From assembly GCA_035718275.1 (NCBI GenBank), contig DASTHI010000026.1, positions 1 to 64,000 on the forward strand: DNA of 64,000 nucleotides. The letters are read 5' to 3'. The DNA is from Pseudolabrys sp035718275 (GTDB lineage Bacteria > Pseudomonadota > Alphaproteobacteria > Rhizobiales > Xanthobacteraceae). The translations under genes were made by a program, and so were the position numbers. The notes under the pieces were generated by a model that saw nothing but the letters and a program-made list of their open reading frames with translations, was not told the DNA's origin and made no database searches. This document shows positions 60,922-64,000 of this stretch, piece by piece (position 1 is the first letter of the stretch; every line of letters starts with the position of its first letter).

Positions 60922-62333
60922 CCTGTCCGCTGGTCGGATGTTTCGGTCGGCGTCGGAAGCCTGTCTGCCATTTCTGCACCGGCTTCCTTCGGCAACCGCG
61001 CAAAGATCAATGCCGAGAATGCCGAGACCGCTGCTACGATCAAAAATGCAGGCGGGAAATGTGAAGCCTGCAGCGGTTCTCCTTCGAAATAAACGGTCAG
61101 TTCCACAACCGTCGCACCCAGCGCCACGCCCGAAGACACTGCAAGTTGCTGCGCCACGCTCGTCAGCGCGGTTGCGCGGCTGACGCGATGCTGCTCCACC
61201 TCCGCATAGGCGATAGTGTTGATGCTCGTGAATTGCAGTGAACGGAAGAACCCGCCGACGAGAAGCACCAAAACGATCAAAGCAATCGGCGTGGCGACAG
61301 TGAATGCGGCGCAGGCTGCGAGAAAAGCCGAGCTGATGATCGCGTTTGCCACCAGGATGTTGCGGAAACCAAACCACCGGAGGATTGATGCAGTCGCCCA
61401 TTTCATTCCCATCGCGCCAAGGGCGCTGGCGAATGTGATCATGCCGGATTCAAAGGGCGTCATCCCGAACCCGATCTGCAGCATCAGCGGAAGTAGGAAA
61501 GGTAGTGCGCCAAGTCCCAGGCGGAAAATGAAACCGCCGCAGATGCTCGCGAAGAACGTGGGCAAGCGCAGCAAAGAAAGATCAAGCGCCGGGTTTTGAG
61601 TGTGACGAGCGTGAGCAATATAGGCTGCAAAAAAGCAAGCGCCGCCGAAGATTAGCGCAGCGACCACTCTCCACGGCAGAAAGTTCAGTCCGAGCACGGA
61701 AAGGCCAAAGGCCATACCGGCGATCCCCACGCCTGCCAGCACCATTCCAACGACATCGAAGCGCTCGGTGTCCTTGCCTCGGACATCGGGGATGAACCGG
61801 GTGGCAAGCGCGATTCCGAGGAGACCAATTGGAACATTGATGATGAAGATCCAATGCCATGTCGCATACGTGGTGATAAACCCGCCAATTGGTGGCCCGA
61901 GTACAGGTCCGATGAGCGCCGGCGTCGTCACCCATACCATCGCGGCGACGAGATCACGTCTGCTGATCGTTCGCACCAACACCATTCGCCCGACGGGCGT
62001 CATCATCGCGCCGCCCATCCCTTGCACGATGCGTGCGATCACAAAATGCGTGAGCGAACTGGAGAACGCGCAGCCGATCGAGCCCATCACGAATACCGCG
62101 ATGGCAGCGCGGAACACGGTGCGCGCGCCAAATCGGTCGGCCGTCCAACCGCTCACCGGAATGAAGACCGCCAGCGAGAGCAAATAGGATGTGACCGCGA
62201 GCTTCAACGCGAGAGGATTGGTCCCTATATCCGCAGCGATAGCGGGTAGTGACGTGGCGATTACGGTGGAGTCCATGTTCTCCATGAACAGGGCAACCGC
62301 AATGATCAATGGGACAATGCGGTCACGAGGCAT
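60918..62333 (-). CDS. MFS transporter, DHA2-like drug exporter
   Basis: A 471-residue protein. Motif A between helices 2 and 3 is SGWTADRFGARTVFRAA, and the GxxxGPxxGG motif C of exporters is seen as LIGPVLGPPIGGFI. About 12-14 helices are predicted. N-terminal LFMENMDSTVIATSLPAIA is typical of the DHA2/EmrB-like drug:proton antiporters. The substrate is unknown. Confidence 0.88.
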   Translation of the reverse strand: MPRDRIVPLIIAVALFMENMDSTVIATSLPAIAADIGTNPLALKLAVTSYLLSLAVFIPVSGWTADRFGARTVFRAAIAVFVMGSIGCAFSSSLTHFVIARIVQGMGGAMMTPVGRMVLVRTISRRDLVAAMVWVTTPALIGPVLGPPIGGFITTYATWHWIFIINVPIGLLGIALATRFIPDVRGKDTERFDVVGMVLAGVGIAGMAFGLSVLGLNFLPWRVVAALIFGGACFFAAYIAHARHTQNPALDLSLLRLPTFFASICGGFIFRLGLGALPFLLPLMLQIGFGMTPFESGMITFASALGAMGMKWATASILRWFGFRNILVANAIISSAFLAACAAFTVATPIALIVLVLLVGGFFRSLQFTSINTIAYAEVEQHRVSRATALTSVAQQLAVSSGVALGATVVELTVYFEGEPLQASHFPPAFLIVAAVSAFSALIFARLPKEAGAEMADRLPTPTETSDQRTG

Positions 62334-62511
62334 AGAAAATCCGAGGGGTGCCGGGGTCGGACAGACATCGCGTCTTCAAGCGGAAAATAAGGCGTGAAGA
62401 AAGGCTCCTTCACGTTTACGAGTTCATAACAGCCATCCGCGATTGCCCTAGGAATCGGAGCCATCCCGTGCTATCGACCCACGCCAACCCAAAAGCGGGC
62501 CGCGACGCAAG

Positions 62512-62527
62512 GCGAGGGATCCCTCGC
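62512..62527. other. Perfect 16-base palindrome in the guaB leader
   Basis: GCGAGGGATCCCTCGC, self-complementary over 16 bases, 62 bases before the guaB ATG and followed closely by GGGCTTTTTC. It could be a hairpin with a short T run (attenuator-like) or a binding site for a dimeric regulator. Nothing further is seen. Confidence 0.45.
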
Positions 62528-62589
62528 AACGGGCTTTTTCACCCGATTGCCTGCCGGTCCAAGGCCTGTCGGGCGGAACGGAGTTGGTG

Positions 62590-64000
62590 ATGGCCATAAA
62601 GAACAACGCAAGTCCCCGAGAGGGGCTCACATTCGACGACGTGCTGATAAAGCCCGGATTGTCGGAGGTTCTGCCGGCCGAAGTTGATATCCGCTCACGC
62701 GTTACGCGTTCGATTTCAGTGAACATTCCGATTATCGCCTCCGCCATGGATACGGTGACCGAAGCGCAAATGGCGATTGCCATGGCGCAGGCGGGAGGCA
62801 TCGGCGTGCTCCATCGCAACATGGAGCCTGAAGAACAAGCGGCACAGGTTCGCCAGGTGAAGAAGTTCGAGTCGGGAATGGTGGTCAATCCGGTTACGAT
62901 CGAACCGGATGCAACGCTTCAGCAGGCTCTCGACTTGATGAAGGACAATCGCATTTCGGGAATTCCAGTCGTTGAGCACGCCAGCAACTCGCAGCCGGGC
63001 AGGCTCGTCGGCATCCTGACGAACCGCGACGTCCGCTTCGCGACCGATCCGCGGCAGTCTGTTTCTGAGCTCATGACTAAGAAGCTCATCACTGTTCGCG
63101 AAGGTGTGGGCCAAGAGGAGGCCAAGCGGCTCCTCCACCAGCACCGGATTGAAAAATTGCTCGTCGTCGACTCTCAATACCGTTGCGTCGGTCTTATCAC
63201 GGTCAAAGATATCGAGAAGGCAGTTGCCAACCCGAATGCTTGCAAGGACGAGCAGGGAAGGCTTCGAGTGGCAGCGGCGACGACGGTGGGAGATAAGGGA
63301 TACGCGCGTACGGAGGCCCTCATTGCAGCAGGTGTCGATCTGGTCGTGGTCGACACGGCGCATGGACATTCGAAATATGTTCTCGATGCGGTTAAACGCA
63401 TCAAACGCCAGTCGAACGAAGTTCAGGTCGTTGCAGGCAACGTCGCCACGATTGAAGGTGCCAAGGCGCTGATCGACTGTGGTGCAGATGCAATCAAGGT
63501 CGGCATCGGTCCCGGCTCGATCTGCACGACGCGCATTGTCGCGGGCGTCGGAGTGCCGCAGCTGACCGCGATCATGGACTGCGTCGAGGCCGCCAGCGCA
63601 ACAGGCACGCCGGTGATTGCCGACGGTGGAATCAAATATTCAGGCGATCTGGCGAAAGCAATTTCCGCCGGCGCCGATTGTGCGATGGTCGGTTCATTGC
63701 TTGCGGGAACGGACGAGACCCCGGGTGAGGTTTTTCTCTATCAGGGAAGATCATACAAGACTTATCGCGGGATGGGGTCGGTAGGCGCAATGTCACGTGG
63801 ATCCGCGGACCGCTATTTCCAGCAGGATATAAAGGACACGCTCAAATTGGTGCCTGAGGGAGTCGAAGGGCAGGTCCCTTACAAAGGATCCGCCGCGACG
63901 GTCTTGCATCAGCTTGCGGGTGGGTTGCGGGCAGCAATGGGCTATGTGGGAGCGAAGAATCTGGAAGAAATGCATGCGAAAGCCCAATTCATCCGCATCA
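62590..64000 (+). CDS. guaB: IMP dehydrogenase, partial (right edge)
   Basis: The first 470 codons of guaB; family length is about 490-500, so only about 25-30 residues are cut off. It oxidises IMP to XMP in guanine nucleotide synthesis. The TIM barrel starts REGLTFDDVLIKPG. Two CBS domains (about 95-210) are inserted. The catalytic Cys312 is in GPGSICTTRIVAG, and the mobile flap begins at SYKTYRGMGSVGAM. The ATG at 62590 is used as start. Confidence 0.95.
   Translation, partial: MAIKNNASPREGLTFDDVLIKPGLSEVLPAEVDIRSRVTRSISVNIPIIASAMDTVTEAQMAIAMAQAGGIGVLHRNMEPEEQAAQVRQVKKFESGMVVNPVTIEPDATLQQALDLMKDNRISGIPVVEHASNSQPGRLVGILTNRDVRFATDPRQSVSELMTKKLITVREGVGQEEAKRLLHQHRIEKLLVVDSQYRCVGLITVKDIEKAVANPNACKDEQGRLRVAAATTVGDKGYARTEALIAAGVDLVVVDTAHGHSKYVLDAVKRIKRQSNEVQVVAGNVATIEGAKALIDCGADAIKVGIGPGSICTTRIVAGVGVPQLTAIMDCVEAASATGTPVIADGGIKYSGDLAKAISAGADCAMVGSLLAGTDETPGEVFLYQGRSYKTYRGMGSVGAMSRGSADRYFQQDIKDTLKLVPEGVEGQVPYKGSAATVLHQLAGGLRAAMGYVGAKNLEEMHAKAQFIRI

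Noticed and set aside
60304..61401. 365-codon minus-strand frame
   Set aside because: It crosses rlmE and the MFS gene antisense or out of frame, and has no recognisable domain.
1..64000. CRISPR arrays, prophage, insertion sequences, rRNA operons
   Set aside because: No regularly spaced repeats, transposase, integrase or phage structural genes and no rRNA sequence were seen.

Overview
The window is about 64 kb of gene-dense chromosome from an alphaproteobacterium, most likely of the Hyphomicrobiales close to Bradyrhizobium/Afipia. This rests on gene content: a complete very-long-chain fatty acid (VLCFA) lipid A cluster (acpXL to lpxXL), a PhyR-NepR-EcfG general stress response (GSR) locus, a class II DAHP synthase, DUF2865, DUF992 and DUF1328 proteins, and the rpiA-DUF2059-gor order. 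No rRNA, phage, insertion sequence or CRISPR array was seen. One tRNA gene (Gln, CUG anticodon) is present.

Layout. 1-2.3 kb: TRAP transporter permeases (large subunit cut by the window edge). 2.6-5.1 kb: moaA, a PEGA-like lipoprotein, and gph. 5.2-11.1 kb: rpiA, a DUF2059 protein, gor, class II aroG and nadE. 11.1-14.6 kb: DUF2865 protein, EamA exporter, maiA and a small secreted protein. 14.9-19.0 kb: cysS, a GNAT acetyltransferase, a 38-residue membrane protein, cimA and a VOC protein. 19.0-23.4 kb: LOG-family hydrolase, Atm1-type ABC exporter, psd and pssA. 23.4-31.3 kb: GST, mmsA, a MotA/MotB-like pair, kup with a decayed second kup tail behind it, a rhodanese and a polyamine-binding protein. 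31.3-36.5 kb: the VLCFA operon. 36.7-38.9 kb: small membrane and secreted proteins, a copper chaperone and an AhpD-like protein.

38.9-53.8 kb is a general stress response island. It holds ecfG, nepR, phyR and an HWE-family histidine kinase, surrounded by probable target genes: a low-affinity iron permease-like protein, a DUF892 ferritin-like protein, DUF1328, DUF883, a secreted hypothetical protein and CsbD. I located eight candidate EcfG promoters (GGAAC, 16-17 bases, then CGTT or a close variant), each about 45-60 bases upstream of one of these genes and correctly oriented. LigD lies inside the island but I see no such site in front of it. A four-gene operon of unknown substrate (MFS transporter, LVIVD-repeat protein, TIM-barrel isomerase, Kelch protein) lies at 48.0-52.6 kb.

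52.6-55.3 kb is a gene-poor stretch with very small ORFs, one of them a bacteriocin/RiPP-precursor-like 52-residue peptide, a 25-base repeat pair and the tRNA. 55.3-64 kb holds an MFS transporter overlapping a molybdenum hydroxylase large subunit that has no partner subunits here, then ppx/gppA-rlmE, a DHA2-type MFS transporter and guaB (cut by the right edge).

The most unusual items are the concentration of EcfG promoters, the VLCFA operon's ketosynthase without an active-site cysteine, the catabolic-looking beta-propeller/TIM-barrel operon, the Cys-containing small peptide and the kup relic. Family assignments come from reading the translations; no database search was run.
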